Below are positions 47,717 to 56,487 of a stretch of 64,000 bases of DNA, in pieces. The notes under the pieces were generated by a model. It worked only from the letters and a program-made list of their open reading frames with translations. It was not told where the DNA came from and ran no database searches. Source of the stretch: Pseudomonadota bacterium. GTDB lineage: Bacteria; Myxococcota; Myxococcia; Myxococcales; Myxococcaceae. A program made the translations under genes and the position numbers. The stretch is taken from assembly GCA_023423535.1 (NCBI GenBank), contig JAFAFL010000021.1:1-64000 (forward strand). The letters are read 5' to 3'. Numbering within the stretch: position 1 is the stretch's first letter; each line of letters opens with the position of its first letter.

Positions 47717-50284
47717 ATGACGACCTCCGCCCCTCACGACGACCGCGACTTCCGCCTCTCCCCGAACGTGCGGCCCGGCCGATACCGCGCCCACCTCTCG
47801 ATCGATCTGGAGGCCCGCACCTTCACCGGCGAGGGCTCGGTGACGCTGAGCATCTCGAAGGCCCAGAGGGAGCTCGTGCTCCACGCGGGCGCGGAGGTGG
47901 AGCTGCAGCGCGCGACGCTCAAGCTGGGGGGCCGCGAGCTGAACGCGGCGCTGGAGGTCCGGCCGGTGAGCGAGACGGTGGCGCTGCGGTTCGACGGTTT
48001 CGGCGGTGACGTTCCGGCCGGCGAAGGTGAGCTCACGCTCACGTGGAAGGGCCGCTTCTGCGACGGCCTGCGCGGGCTCTACATGGGCGGCGGCGTGGCG
48101 CTGACGCAGTTCGAGGCCGCCGACGCGCGGCGCGTGTTCCCCTGCTTCGACGAGCCCTCGTTCAAGGCGCGGTGGGCGCTGTCGGTGGACGTGCCGGAAG
48201 GGTCGGTCGCGCTCTCCAACGGGCGCATCGAGTCCGACGAGGTGAAGGGCGGCCGCCGCCACGTGCGCTACGCGGAGACGGAGGTGCTCAGCTCGTACCT
48301 CGTGGCGCTGGTGGTGGGGAACCTGAAGCCGTCTGACGAAGCGCAGGCGGTGGGCGTGCCGGTGCGCACCTGGGCGGTGCCGGAGAAGCTCGCGCTGACG
48401 AAGTGGGGCCAGGACGTCGCGCTCAACGTGCTGCCGATGCTGCAGGACTACTTCGGGCTGCCCTACGCGTTCGGCAAGGTCGATCAGGTGGGCGCGCCGG
48501 ACTTCGAGGCGGGCGCAATGGAGAACGCCGGCCTCATCACCTACCGCGAGCTCGCGCTGCTGCTCGATCCCCAGACGGCGTCACTGCCCACGCAGAAGCG
48601 CGTGGCGGAGGTCATCACCCACGAGCTCGCGCACCAGTGGTTCGGCAACTGGGTGACGATGGTGTGGTGGGACGACCTCTGGCTCAACGAGGCGTTCGCC
48701 ACCTGGATGGCGTTCAAGATCGTCGATCAGTGGCGGCCGGAGTGGCGCATCTGGCTCGACTTCGACACCGGCAAGGCCGCGGCGCTCGGGCTCGACGCGC
48801 TGGAGAGCACGCACCCCATCTACGCGGAGGTGCGCAACGCGGCGCAGGCGACGGAGAACTTCGACGTCATCACCTACGAGAAGGGCGGCGCGGTCCTGCG
48901 GATGATCGAGGCGTTCCTCGGCGCGGAGAAGTTCCGCGAGGGCATCCGGCAGTACATGAAGACCCACGCGCGCGCGAACGCGGTGGCGGACGATCTGTGG
49001 CGCGCGGTCGCCGAGGCCTCCGGTCAGCCGGTGCTCGATCTGGCGAACGCGTGGATCCGCAAGCCGGGCTTCCCGCTCGTCACGGTCACGCGCGAGGGCC
49101 GCACGGTGACGCTGCGGCAGCGCCGCTTCTGGGCTTCGCCGGGCAAGCGGAGCGACGAGACCTGGCCGGTGCCGGTGGTGCTGCGCTACCGCGATGCAGA
49201 CGGGAGTGTGAAGGAGCACCGCGTCCTCTTCAGCGACCGCGAGACCCGCGTGGAGCTGCCGGGTTCGGGCGAGGTGAAGTGGGTGCTCGGCAACGGCGGG
49301 AACTCGGGCTTCTATCGGGTGCAGTACGACGAGGCGGGCCTGCAGGCGCTGGCGGCGGACCTCTCTTCGCTGCAGCCGGCGGAGCGGATCTCGCTGCTCG
49401 CGGATACCTGGGCGCTGGTGCGCGCTGGTGAGGCGGGCGTGGCGCAGTACCTCTCGCTCGCGCAGCGGCTCGAGGGCGAGCGCGACTACGCGGTGCTCGA
49501 CGAGCTCGTGGGAAGGCTCGGGGCGATCGACTACCGGCTCGTCGGCGACGAGGACCTGCCGAAGTTCCGCGCCTTCGTGCGCGGGCTGTTCGCGAAGGGG
49601 CTGGAGGAAGTGGGCTTCGACGCTTCCGGCAACGAGCCCGGTGATGTCCGGCTGCGGCGCGCGGCGCTGGTGAGGGCGGTGGCCGGCGTGGGCCGCGACG
49701 AGCGGGCGCAGGGTGCACTGCGCGAGCGACTGGATCGGCTGCTCGCGGGAGACCGGGCGGCGCTGGAGCCGAACCTCCACGATGTCGCGGTCGCTGCCTC
49801 GGCGCGGACGGGCGATGCCGCGCTGTTCGACCGGCTGCGTGACGCGAACCGGACCGAGAACGATCCGGCCTGGAAGCGCCGCTACCTGATGGGGCTTGCG
49901 GGCTTCGAGTCCGCTGACCTGTCGCGGCGCGCGCTGAAGCTGGCGCTCGAGGGTGACGTGGCGCTGCAGGAGCTGGCCTGGTTCATGGGCGCGCTCTTCG
50001 CCAACCCGGCGGCACGCGAGGAGGCGTGGTCCGCGGCTCAGCGCGACTGGAAGAAGATCGAAGCGCGTGTCGCCAACGCCCCGATGATCTTCCGGCGCGT
50101 GGTGGAGGGGCTCGGCAACCTGCGCGAGCGCCGGCACCTCGACGAGGTGACGAAGCACCTCGCCGCGCATCCGAACGAGGCGATCGAGAAGGCCACCGCG
50201 CAGACGCTGGAGCGCCTGCGGCTGGACGTGGACCTGCGCGAGCGCGCGGTGGGTGAAGTGAAGAGCTGGCTCGCGCAGCGCTGA
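47717..50284 (+). CDS. M1 family aminopeptidase
   Basis: An 855-residue zinc aminopeptidase. The N-terminal beta domain ends in the substrate-binding GAMEN motif (266-270). The catalytic domain has His302-Glu303-x-x-His306 (ITHELAHQWFGNWVT) and the third ligand Glu325 (LWLNEAFATWMAF), 18 residues later, as the family requires. An ERAP/puromycin-sensitive-like C-terminal helical domain (residues about 510-855) completes the protein. No signal peptide is seen, so it is probably cytosolic and trims peptides taken up after extracellular proteolysis. ATG 47717 is the first codon of the conserved region. Confidence 0.95.
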   Translation: MTTSAPHDDRDFRLSPNVRPGRYRAHLSIDLEARTFTGEGSVTLSISKAQRELVLHAGAEVELQRATLKLGGRELNAALEVRPVSETVALRFDGFGGDVPAGEGELTLTWKGRFCDGLRGLYMGGGVALTQFEAADARRVFPCFDEPSFKARWALSVDVPEGSVALSNGRIESDEVKGGRRHVRYAETEVLSSYLVALVVGNLKPSDEAQAVGVPVRTWAVPEKLALTKWGQDVALNVLPMLQDYFGLPYAFGKVDQVGAPDFEAGAMENAGLITYRELALLLDPQTASLPTQKRVAEVITHELAHQWFGNWVTMVWWDDLWLNEAFATWMAFKIVDQWRPEWRIWLDFDTGKAAALGLDALESTHPIYAEVRNAAQATENFDVITYEKGGAVLRMIEAFLGAEKFREGIRQYMKTHARANAVADDLWRAVAEASGQPVLDLANAWIRKPGFPLVTVTREGRTVTLRQRRFWASPGKRSDETWPVPVVLRYRDADGSVKEHRVLFSDRETRVELPGSGEVKWVLGNGGNSGFYRVQYDEAGLQALAADLSSLQPAERISLLADTWALVRAGEAGVAQYLSLAQRLEGERDYAVLDELVGRLGAIDYRLVGDEDLPKFRAFVRGLFAKGLEEVGFDASGNEPGDVRLRRAALVRAVAGVGRDERAQGALRERLDRLLAGDRAALEPNLHDVAVAASARTGDAALFDRLRDANRTENDPAWKRRYLMGLAGFESADLSRRALKLALEGDVALQELAWFMGALFANPAAREEAWSAAQRDWKKIEARVANAPMIFRRVVEGLGNLRERRHLDEVTKHLAAHPNEAIEKATAQTLERLRLDVDLRERAVGEVKSWLAQR

Positions 50285-50323
50285 GCTGAGGTCAGCGCGG
50301 GCTCAGTTGCCAGCGACTCCCGC

Positions 50324-51493
50324 TCAGCGCGCGCGGGAGGCCGCGAAATGGACCGCGCCTGCGCGGCTCAGCACCTCTTCAGCGGACGCTCCCGTTGGAG
50401 CGGAGGCCGTTACCACGACGGAGGCGAACCCGGGCGGCGGGCGGAACTGCCACCTCGCGGTCGTGGAAGCGGGAACGGGCGTGCGGCAGTAGGAATCACC
50501 GCGCGGCTTGCCCTCGAACGCGCTCAACGTCACCACGGGTTCGCCGAGCGCCTCGCGCAGCAGCTGGACCATGGCAGCCGGCGCGCCGGCGTGGTCGGCG
50601 AGGACGGACCACTGGATGGATTCGGGCGCATCCGAACCGTCGGACTGCGCGTACCCGAGTTTCACGCGATGCCACGGCGGCCCAACCGGTCCGAACGTGA
50701 GCTGGACGCGCCCGCCCCGCTCCCCGCTCGCGGCGGGATGGAACCTTCCGTCGCGAGCGGGGGCGCGCATCGCGTCCTCCGCGGGATGAGTCAGGCACAG
50801 CCCCGGCAACAGCGCCGCGGTCAGCCGGGAAAATGGATCCCCCTCACACGCCGCCGGCCGAGGAAGCGATGCAGAAGCGTCCGCCGTCAGCGGGCCCTCC
50901 AGCAACACCTCGACCCGGTCGTAGCGGCGGTCGGGCCCGTTCTCGTCCAGCCGCTCCACGGTGCGCTTCTTCCGGGCCATCTTCACCAGGCCCTTGCCGG
51001 GGATCACCGCAACGGCGCTCATGCCGTCGCCGGGGACCTCCATCGCGGCCGTGCCGTCCCGACGGATGCGCTGCCAGCCGACGAGGCCTCCGTCCCTCGA
51101 GAAGAAAACCACCCCGCTCGACAGCTCCGCCGCGACCCAGTTCGCGCGCTCCAGACCATCGACACCCGAGATGCGCGCCTCGGTGGATCCGTACGCGGGG
51201 CCACGCCCACCGCGAGGCCTGCCCAGCGCGAAGCTGACGCTCGCGGCCGCGGGTCCGTAGGAGAATCCGGGCTCGCGCCAGGGAGCGGCCACGACCCGAG
51301 GAGCCGGCGCGGGTCGAGGGACGGCCGTGGGCCCCGTCGCAGGCGTCGCGGGCGGCGCAGGCGTCGCCTGGGAACGTGCCGCAGCCGATCGCAGCCGCTG
51401 CTCGGCTTCGGTCATGCGCTCCGTGGATTCGGGCGGAGCGTCCGCGCACGCAAGGAGAGCCAGGAACACCACGAAGACGATGAGACGAGGCAC
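50324..51493 (-). CDS. Hypothetical lipoprotein
   Basis: A 389-residue predicted lipoprotein begins at GTG 51493 with GGAGG 6-7 nt upstream. The lipid-attachment cysteine is residue 16 (FLALLAC). A long Ala/Pro/Thr linker (residues 40-75) precedes a beta-rich body (YGSTEARISGVDG, ELSSGVVFFSRDGGLVGW, RVQLTFGPVGPPWHRVKLG). Four cysteines in the second half may pair. No family is recognised. It is convergent with the M1 aminopeptidase gene (39 nt between stops) and separated from the S46 peptidase gene by about 150 bp with no obvious element. Confidence 0.75.
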   Translation of the reverse strand: MPRLIVFVVFLALLACADAPPESTERMTEAEQRLRSAAARSQATPAPPATPATGPTAVPRPAPAPRVVAAPWREPGFSYGPAAASVSFALGRPRGGRGPAYGSTEARISGVDGLERANWVAAELSSGVVFFSRDGGLVGWQRIRRDGTAAMEVPGDGMSAVAVIPGKGLVKMARKKRTVERLDENGPDRRYDRVEVLLEGPLTADASASLPRPAACEGDPFSRLTAALLPGLCLTHPAEDAMRAPARDGRFHPAASGERGGRVQLTFGPVGPPWHRVKLGYAQSDGSDAPESIQWSVLADHAGAPAAMVQLLREALGEPVVTLSAFEGKPRGDSYCRTPVPASTTARWQFRPPPGFASVVVTASAPTGASAEEVLSRAGAVHFAASRAR

Positions 51494-51641
51494 GCCAGAC
51501 CTCCCGATGATGGGCTGACCGCAGTCTAAACTGCTAAACCCGACTTCACTCCATTCCGGCTCCGCGCCAGAGCGTGACCGCCCGGATTGCCTGACGGACC
51601 ACCAGGACTCCCGGAGCGAAGTCCACCGGAGTGAGGGCGCG

Positions 51642-53729
51642 CTACTTCTCCGCCGCGCCCGTGATCTCATCCGCGATCCGCGCGCCGCCGTACACGGTGC
51701 GCAGGCCCTCGAGGATTCCAGCGCAGTGCACGGAGACGGCGCGGTTGCGTTCGGCGTCGTAGCCGTAGCGTCCGCCGAGCGAGTGCAGGTTGCCGTCGAA
51801 CACGAGGCCCACCACGCGGCCCTCGCGGTCCACCATCGGCGAACCGGAGTTGCCGCCGATGATGTCGTGCGTGGACGACATGTTCACCGGGGTCTGCGGG
51901 TTCAGCTTCGCCTTCGCGCGCAGCCACGACGGCGAGACGGCGAACGGGAACTGGCCGGTGTGCCGACCGAAGAGTCCCTCCACGGTCGTGAGCGCGGGCA
52001 CGTCGCGGTCGCCCTCCTTCCAACCCGCCACGGTCCCGTACGACAGGCGCAGCGTGAACGTCGCATCCGGGTAGCCGGCGGTGCCGTACACGGCCACGTG
52101 CGCTTGATTCAGCAGGCCGCTGTTCTTGCGGACGGGGGCGTCCACCTCGTCCTCCCAGCGCTTGCGCAGCGCGCGGGCCTCGGCGTCCACCGCGCGGGCG
52201 AGCGCGATCATCGGATCCTTCGACGACTCCACGGCCTTCGAGCCGCCCTCGTAGAGCGCGCGGCGCACCTTCGGATCCGAGAGCTTCGACTGAGTGACCA
52301 GCCGCTTCGCCAACGCGTCCGGCGAGTCCTTGCCCAGGACCTTCTGCACCAGCGGATGATCGGCCCCGAGCGTCTCGCGCATGCGCCGGAGCGAAAAGGT
52401 CAGCGTGATCTCCTCCACCTCGCGCGGGATGGGGGCGTCGCGGAAGAGGCGCTGCTCGAGCGCGGGCAATTGCGGCGTCGTGTACTCGCGCAGCCGCTGG
52501 GCGTCCGGCTTCGGGCGCTCGTCGGCGGCTCGCAGGAGCGCGCGGGCCAGCCCGAACAGCTCCGAGTTGAACGCGTCCCCTCCCTCCAACAGCCGGTGCT
52601 CGACGTAGATGCGCCGGTGCGTGTCGATCGCCTGGGCGATGGAACCGAACGCCGGACCGAACTGGGAAGCGAGCTTCGGATCCGCGTTGACCTTCTGCCG
52701 CAGCGCGCGGTCCTCGCTCTCCTTCTGCGCCCACGACTGCGGATCGGCGAGGTACGCGTGCCGCCCACGCAGCGCCTTCAGCGAGTTCTCCACGCTGCGC
52801 ACGCGGGCTCGCGTCGTGCGGAAGCGCTCCGCATTCCCCTTCTGGTACTCGAGGAAGATCCCGCGCAGCTCCGCGAGCATCGCCACGTAGTACGGCAGCA
52901 CCACGTCGCGCTGGAACGCGAGCTGTTCCACCGTCTGCACGCGCTCGGTGCCGCCCGGGTGGCCGGCGACGAAGGTCAGATCCCCCGCCTTCGCCGGCTG
53001 CTTCGCCCAACGCAGATAGTCCGGGGTAACGGCCGGCGCATCGCCCTCCCACACGCGCAGGAACGCGGCGTCGAAGCCGTAGCGCGGGAAGTTGAAGTTG
53101 TCCGGATCACCGCCGAACGCGGCCATGGGGAACTCGGGCGCCCACGCGAGCCGCACGTCCTGGAAGCGCCGGTACTTGTAGAGGTGGTATGCGCCGCCGT
53201 GGAAGAGCGTCACCACGTCGCAGCGGAGCTTCGGATCGCCGCCGGTGCACGCGCCCTCGAGCGCGGTCTGCTCCGCCTTCAGCGCGGCCGCGAACGCACC
53301 GCCCTCCTTCCCGGCCGTCGCCGCCTTGATCCGCGCGGTGACGTCGGTGATCTCCAGCAGCTGGTTCGCCTCCACCTTCGGGCAGCGGCGCTCGTCCTTC
53401 TCGCTGCGCGCGAGGAACCCCTTCTCCAGCAGGTCCGCCTTCGGCGTGGAGAGGTCCTCGATGCAGGACCGGATGCAGTGGTGGTTCGTCATCACCAGCC
53501 CGCGCGGCGAGACGAACGAGGCCGAGCACCCGCCCGCCAGCCGCACCGCGCCGAGCCTCACCTTGTCCAGCCACGCCTGGTCCGGCCGGAAGCCGTAGGC
53601 CTTCTCCACGCGCTCGGCGGGAAAGTCGTTGAAGAGCCACATGCCCTCCTCTGCCTGTGCGGGCAGCGACGACGCGAGGGTGAAGAGGGCGAGAACGGCA
53701 GCGATCGAAGCGGAGCGGACAGGTGACAC
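51642..53729 (-). CDS. S46 family dipeptidyl-peptidase (DPP7-like)
   Basis: A 695-residue exported serine peptidase starts at GTG 53729 behind GGGAGGAG. The signal ends near LPAQAEEG, and the mature N-terminus EGMWLFNDFP is a family hallmark. The trypsin-like catalytic set is visible: the TNHHC motif (His83/84), FGGDPDNFNFPRY holding the Asp, and Ser628 in GGNSGSPMVD. The residue 18 positions after the serine is Gly646 (FDGN). From memory Gly here means a broad/hydrophobic DPP7 or DAP BII preference, while Arg marks acid-specific DPP11. It releases dipeptides from peptide N-termini in the periplasm. Confidence 0.93.
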   Translation of the reverse strand: MSPVRSASIAAVLALFTLASSLPAQAEEGMWLFNDFPAERVEKAYGFRPDQAWLDKVRLGAVRLAGGCSASFVSPRGLVMTNHHCIRSCIEDLSTPKADLLEKGFLARSEKDERRCPKVEANQLLEITDVTARIKAATAGKEGGAFAAALKAEQTALEGACTGGDPKLRCDVVTLFHGGAYHLYKYRRFQDVRLAWAPEFPMAAFGGDPDNFNFPRYGFDAAFLRVWEGDAPAVTPDYLRWAKQPAKAGDLTFVAGHPGGTERVQTVEQLAFQRDVVLPYYVAMLAELRGIFLEYQKGNAERFRTTRARVRSVENSLKALRGRHAYLADPQSWAQKESEDRALRQKVNADPKLASQFGPAFGSIAQAIDTHRRIYVEHRLLEGGDAFNSELFGLARALLRAADERPKPDAQRLREYTTPQLPALEQRLFRDAPIPREVEEITLTFSLRRMRETLGADHPLVQKVLGKDSPDALAKRLVTQSKLSDPKVRRALYEGGSKAVESSKDPMIALARAVDAEARALRKRWEDEVDAPVRKNSGLLNQAHVAVYGTAGYPDATFTLRLSYGTVAGWKEGDRDVPALTTVEGLFGRHTGQFPFAVSPSWLRAKAKLNPQTPVNMSSTHDIIGGNSGSPMVDREGRVVGLVFDGNLHSLGGRYGYDAERNRAVSVHCAGILEGLRTVYGGARIADEITGAAEK

Positions 53730-53773
53730 GGTGACTCCTCCCGCGCCCTGTTTCGGCGACCCTCTCCGGGGCG

Positions 53774-54208
53774 TCAACTCCCGTGCGCAGTCGCTTCGCT
53801 CTCCAGCTCCAGCCACGCGTCACCACACGCGCGGCAACCCATCTTCGCGCCGCCGCTGTACGAGAGCAGCGTGGTCGTCTCCACCGGATGGCCGTCGCCG
53901 CGCGGGCACCTTCGACACGCCGAGCCGCGAGGTCGAACGGGATAGGTGCGATCCCACGGCGGCACGCGCAGGACCTTCAGCCACTCGATCACCGAGTCCG
54001 CGTTCCACTCCACCTTCACGGCAGCCTTGTCTCCTGTGACGAGCCCGTGCCGCACCGCCAGCCAGTAGAGCCGCAACGCCCGCGCGTGCAGGCCCATCCC
54101 CCGCTCGCGAAATGCGCGCCCGAGCTGAACCACCGCTCGCAGCAGCGCCACCCGATCACTTCCCAGCCCCGCGCCCATGCTGAACTCATGTTCAGCACGC
54201 GCCCTCAT
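53774..54208 (-). CDS. Hypothetical protein with C-terminal zinc ribbon
   Basis: A 144-residue protein with start at ATG 54208 (MRARAEHEFSM); ATG 54178 is an equally possible start. The middle is helical (LLRAVVQLGRAFRERG, ARALRLYWLAVRHGL). The C-terminal 50 residues carry CRRCPRGDGH and, 20 residues on, CRACGDAW, a likely four-cysteine zinc site. The ending LELESEATAHGS is acidic. No enzyme motif is found. It is 44 nt upstream of the S46 peptidase gene on the same strand and may be cotranscribed. A palindrome that overlaps its start region could be an operator. Confidence 0.6.
   Translation of the reverse strand: MRARAEHEFSMGAGLGSDRVALLRAVVQLGRAFRERGMGLHARALRLYWLAVRHGLVTGDKAAVKVEWNADSVIEWLKVLRVPPWDRTYPVRPRGSACRRCPRGDGHPVETTTLLSYSGGAKMGCRACGDAWLELESEATAHGS
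54179..54196. promoter_or_regulatory. 18-bp palindrome, possible LexA-like operator
   Basis: GCTGAACTCATGTTCAGC is an inverted repeat with 7-bp arms around TCAT. It is close (15 of 17 positions by my count) to the SOS-box consensus I remember for Myxococcus xanthus LexA, CTRHAMRYBYGTTCAGS. It lies directly before ATG 54178 of the zinc-ribbon gene. An alternative reading is that it is simply coding sequence of the longer form of that gene. Confidence 0.35.
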
Positions 54209-54327
54209 GCCGCGCAAGGAGTCGCCGTAAGCCACCGGATTCACTCGCGGCTTCGACGGCGAGCGGGCAGACGGGCACATGTAGGCAGGCGGCGTGATCA
54301 CCTTCTCCAGAAGGAGGCACGGGACGA

Positions 54328-55299
54328 ATGGCGGACGGTCTGACCGGCAAGGTGGTGGTGGTCACCGGCGCGTCGAGCGGCATCGGTCGCGAGGTGGCGC
54401 TGCGGCTCGCGAGGCGCGGCGCGAAGGTGGTGCTCGCGGCGCGGCGCGAGGAGCCGCTGGAGACGCTGCAGGCGCGTTGCGAGGCGCTGGGCGCGGAGTG
54501 TCTGGCGGTGCCCGCGGACGTGTCCGACGAGGAGGACGTGAAGGCGCTCGCGACCGCGGCGGTCACTCGTTTCGGCGCAATCGACGGGTGGGTGAACAAC
54601 GCCGGCGTCTATGCGCTGGGCACGCTGGAGCAGCTCCCGCTCGACGCGTTCCGCAGGCTGATGGACGTGAACTACTTCGGCACCGTGCACGGGACGCTCT
54701 GCGCGGTTCGTCAGATGCGCCGGCAGCCGAAGCGCGGGGTGGTCGTCAACGTGGCCTCGATGTTCGCCAGTGCGCCCGGCGGCTTCGCGTCCGCGTACAC
54801 CGCGAGCAAACACGCGGTGCGCGGCTTCTCCTCCGCGGTGCGCCAGGAGCTGCGGGGCACGGGCATCGAGGTCTGCACGATCATGCCCGCCGCGATCGAC
54901 ACGCCGCTCTTCGAACACGCGGCGAACTTCACCGGAAGACCGCTGCAGGTGCCCTCCCCGGTCTATCCGCCGGAGAAGGTGGCGAAGGGGATCGTGCGTC
55001 TGCTCGAGCGACCGAGGCCGGAGAAGTACGTGGGCGCTTCCGCGGTCTTCCTCTCCGCCTTCCGTCACGCGCTGCCTCGGACCTTCGAGCTCGTGATGCC
55101 GAAGCAGATGGCGATGAGCCAGTTCCGCGCCGGTCACGAACCGCCCACCGAAGGAAACCTCTACCGGCCGATGACCGACGGCACCTCGGTGCACGGCAAC
55201 GCGAAGGGAAGGACGAAGCAGTGGCTGCGGCGCGCCTCGCTCCTCGGTGCGCTGGGACTGGGGACGGTGGGCCTGCGTCGCGCGCTCGGTCGGGGGTGA
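54328..55299 (+). CDS. Short-chain dehydrogenase/reductase
   Basis: A 323-residue NAD(P)-dependent oxidoreductase of the classical SDR superfamily. The cofactor site is TGASSGIG near the N-terminus, followed by NNAG. The catalytic serine lies in NVASMFAS, and Tyr-x3-Lys in SAYTASKHAV. Arg residues after the second strand (LAARREEP) suggest NADPH preference. After the SDR core a C-terminal extension of about 90 residues ends in LLGALGLGTVGLRRALGRG, which could be a membrane-associated helix. The substrate is unknown. AAGGAGG precedes ATG 54328 by about 10 nt. Confidence 0.9.
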   Translation: MADGLTGKVVVVTGASSGIGREVALRLARRGAKVVLAARREEPLETLQARCEALGAECLAVPADVSDEEDVKALATAAVTRFGAIDGWVNNAGVYALGTLEQLPLDAFRRLMDVNYFGTVHGTLCAVRQMRRQPKRGVVVNVASMFASAPGGFASAYTASKHAVRGFSSAVRQELRGTGIEVCTIMPAAIDTPLFEHAANFTGRPLQVPSPVYPPEKVAKGIVRLLERPRPEKYVGASAVFLSAFRHALPRTFELVMPKQMAMSQFRAGHEPPTEGNLYRPMTDGTSVHGNAKGRTKQWLRRASLLGALGLGTVGLRRALGRG

Positions 55300-55395
55300 C
55301 GCATGGGCGGCCAGGCATCCAGGCCCGTGGCGCGCCCGGCCGCTCACCCTTGGGAGTGCACGCGGTCGTCGTCATCGTGTCGCTGAGGGGGTCGA

Positions 55396-56472
55396 GTGCG
55401 AGAGCCACCAAAGGTCCCGAGCTGGCTGTCCGCGCTCTCCAACTGGAGCTGGCGTCTGCTCGCGGTCGTCGCCGCGCTGGTGGTGCTGGTGTTCGCCATC
55501 TCGAAGGTAGCGGTGGTGGCGACTTCGGTGTTCGTCTCGGTGGTGCTGGCGAGCGTGCTCTGGCTGCCGATGAACTGGCTGCGCCGCCGGCTGAAGTTCC
55601 CCCCGAGCCTCGCCGCGGCGGTGGTGCTCATCGGCTTCCTCGGCGTCATCGGTGGCATCGGCTACCTCCTCTATCCGGCAGTGACGAGGGAGGTGGCGAA
55701 CCACGGCGCGCAGCTCGCGGAGCAGTCCGAGCAGCTCCTCGACGAGCTGGCGGCACGCGCGCCGCTGCAGGTGGCGGACGGCAGCGAGCTCATCGAGATG
55801 GCGCGCAAGCAGATCGCGCAGCGCTCCTCGCAGCTCGCGAGCTTTGCGGCGGCGGGCGCGGCGGCGGTGGGCGGCTTCGTCACCGGCCTGCTGCTCACGA
55901 TCGCGCTCACCTTCTTCTTCCTGCGCGACGGAGACCGGATGGTGCGCTGGATGCTCGAGCGCACGACCTCGGCTCGGCGTGAAGACGTGCGCGCGGTGCT
56001 CGACCGGGCCTGGTTCACGCTGCGCCGGTTCGTGGGCGGCACCGCGATCGTGGCGATGATCGACGCGGTGGGCATCGGCTTCGGGCTCTGGGTGATCGGC
56101 GTGCCGCTGGTGCTGCCGCTGGCGGTGCTGACCTTCTTCGCCTCCTTCCTGCCGATCATCGGCGCGGTGATGGCGGGCTTCGTGGCGGTGCTCGTGGCGC
56201 TGGGGAGCAAGGGCGTGACCGCGGCGCTGCTCACGCTGCTGGTGGTGCTCGGCGTGCAGCAGTTCGAGTCCAATGTGCTCGAGCCGGTGGTGCTCGGGCG
56301 CGCGGTGCCGCTGCACCCGGTGGTGATCATGGTGGCGATCACCGCCTTCGGCCTCGTGTGGGGGATCCTCGGCGCGTTCGTGGCGGTGCCGCTGGCGGCG
56401 GTGACCTCCGCGGTGGGCAACGAGCTGCGCCGCCGAGGGATGCTGGGGGTGCGCGCGACCGGCGTGGCCTGA
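55396..56472 (+). CDS. AI-2E transporter family permease (second copy)
   Basis: A 358-residue polytopic membrane protein of the AI-2E/UPF0118 family, starting at GTG 55396. Hydrophobic segments include LLAVVAALVVLVFAISKVA, AAVVLIGFLGVIGGIGYLL, VGGFVTGLLLTIALTFFFL and WGILGAFVAVPLAAV. The VLEPVVLGRAVPLHPVVIM segment near the C-terminus is the family landmark. It is a different protein from the family member at 34.6-35.8 kb and has a shorter cytosolic N-terminus. The substrate is unknown. It lies 15 nt before the SLC13-type transporter, so the two are probably cotranscribed. Confidence 0.88.
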   Translation: MREPPKVPSWLSALSNWSWRLLAVVAALVVLVFAISKVAVVATSVFVSVVLASVLWLPMNWLRRRLKFPPSLAAAVVLIGFLGVIGGIGYLLYPAVTREVANHGAQLAEQSEQLLDELAARAPLQVADGSELIEMARKQIAQRSSQLASFAAAGAAAVGGFVTGLLLTIALTFFFLRDGDRMVRWMLERTTSARREDVRAVLDRAWFTLRRFVGGTAIVAMIDAVGIGFGLWVIGVPLVLPLAVLTFFASFLPIIGAVMAGFVAVLVALGSKGVTAALLTLLVVLGVQQFESNVLEPVVLGRAVPLHPVVIMVAITAFGLVWGILGAFVAVPLAAVTSAVGNELRRRGMLGVRATGVA

Positions 56473-56487
56473 GGCTAGAGTGCCCGC

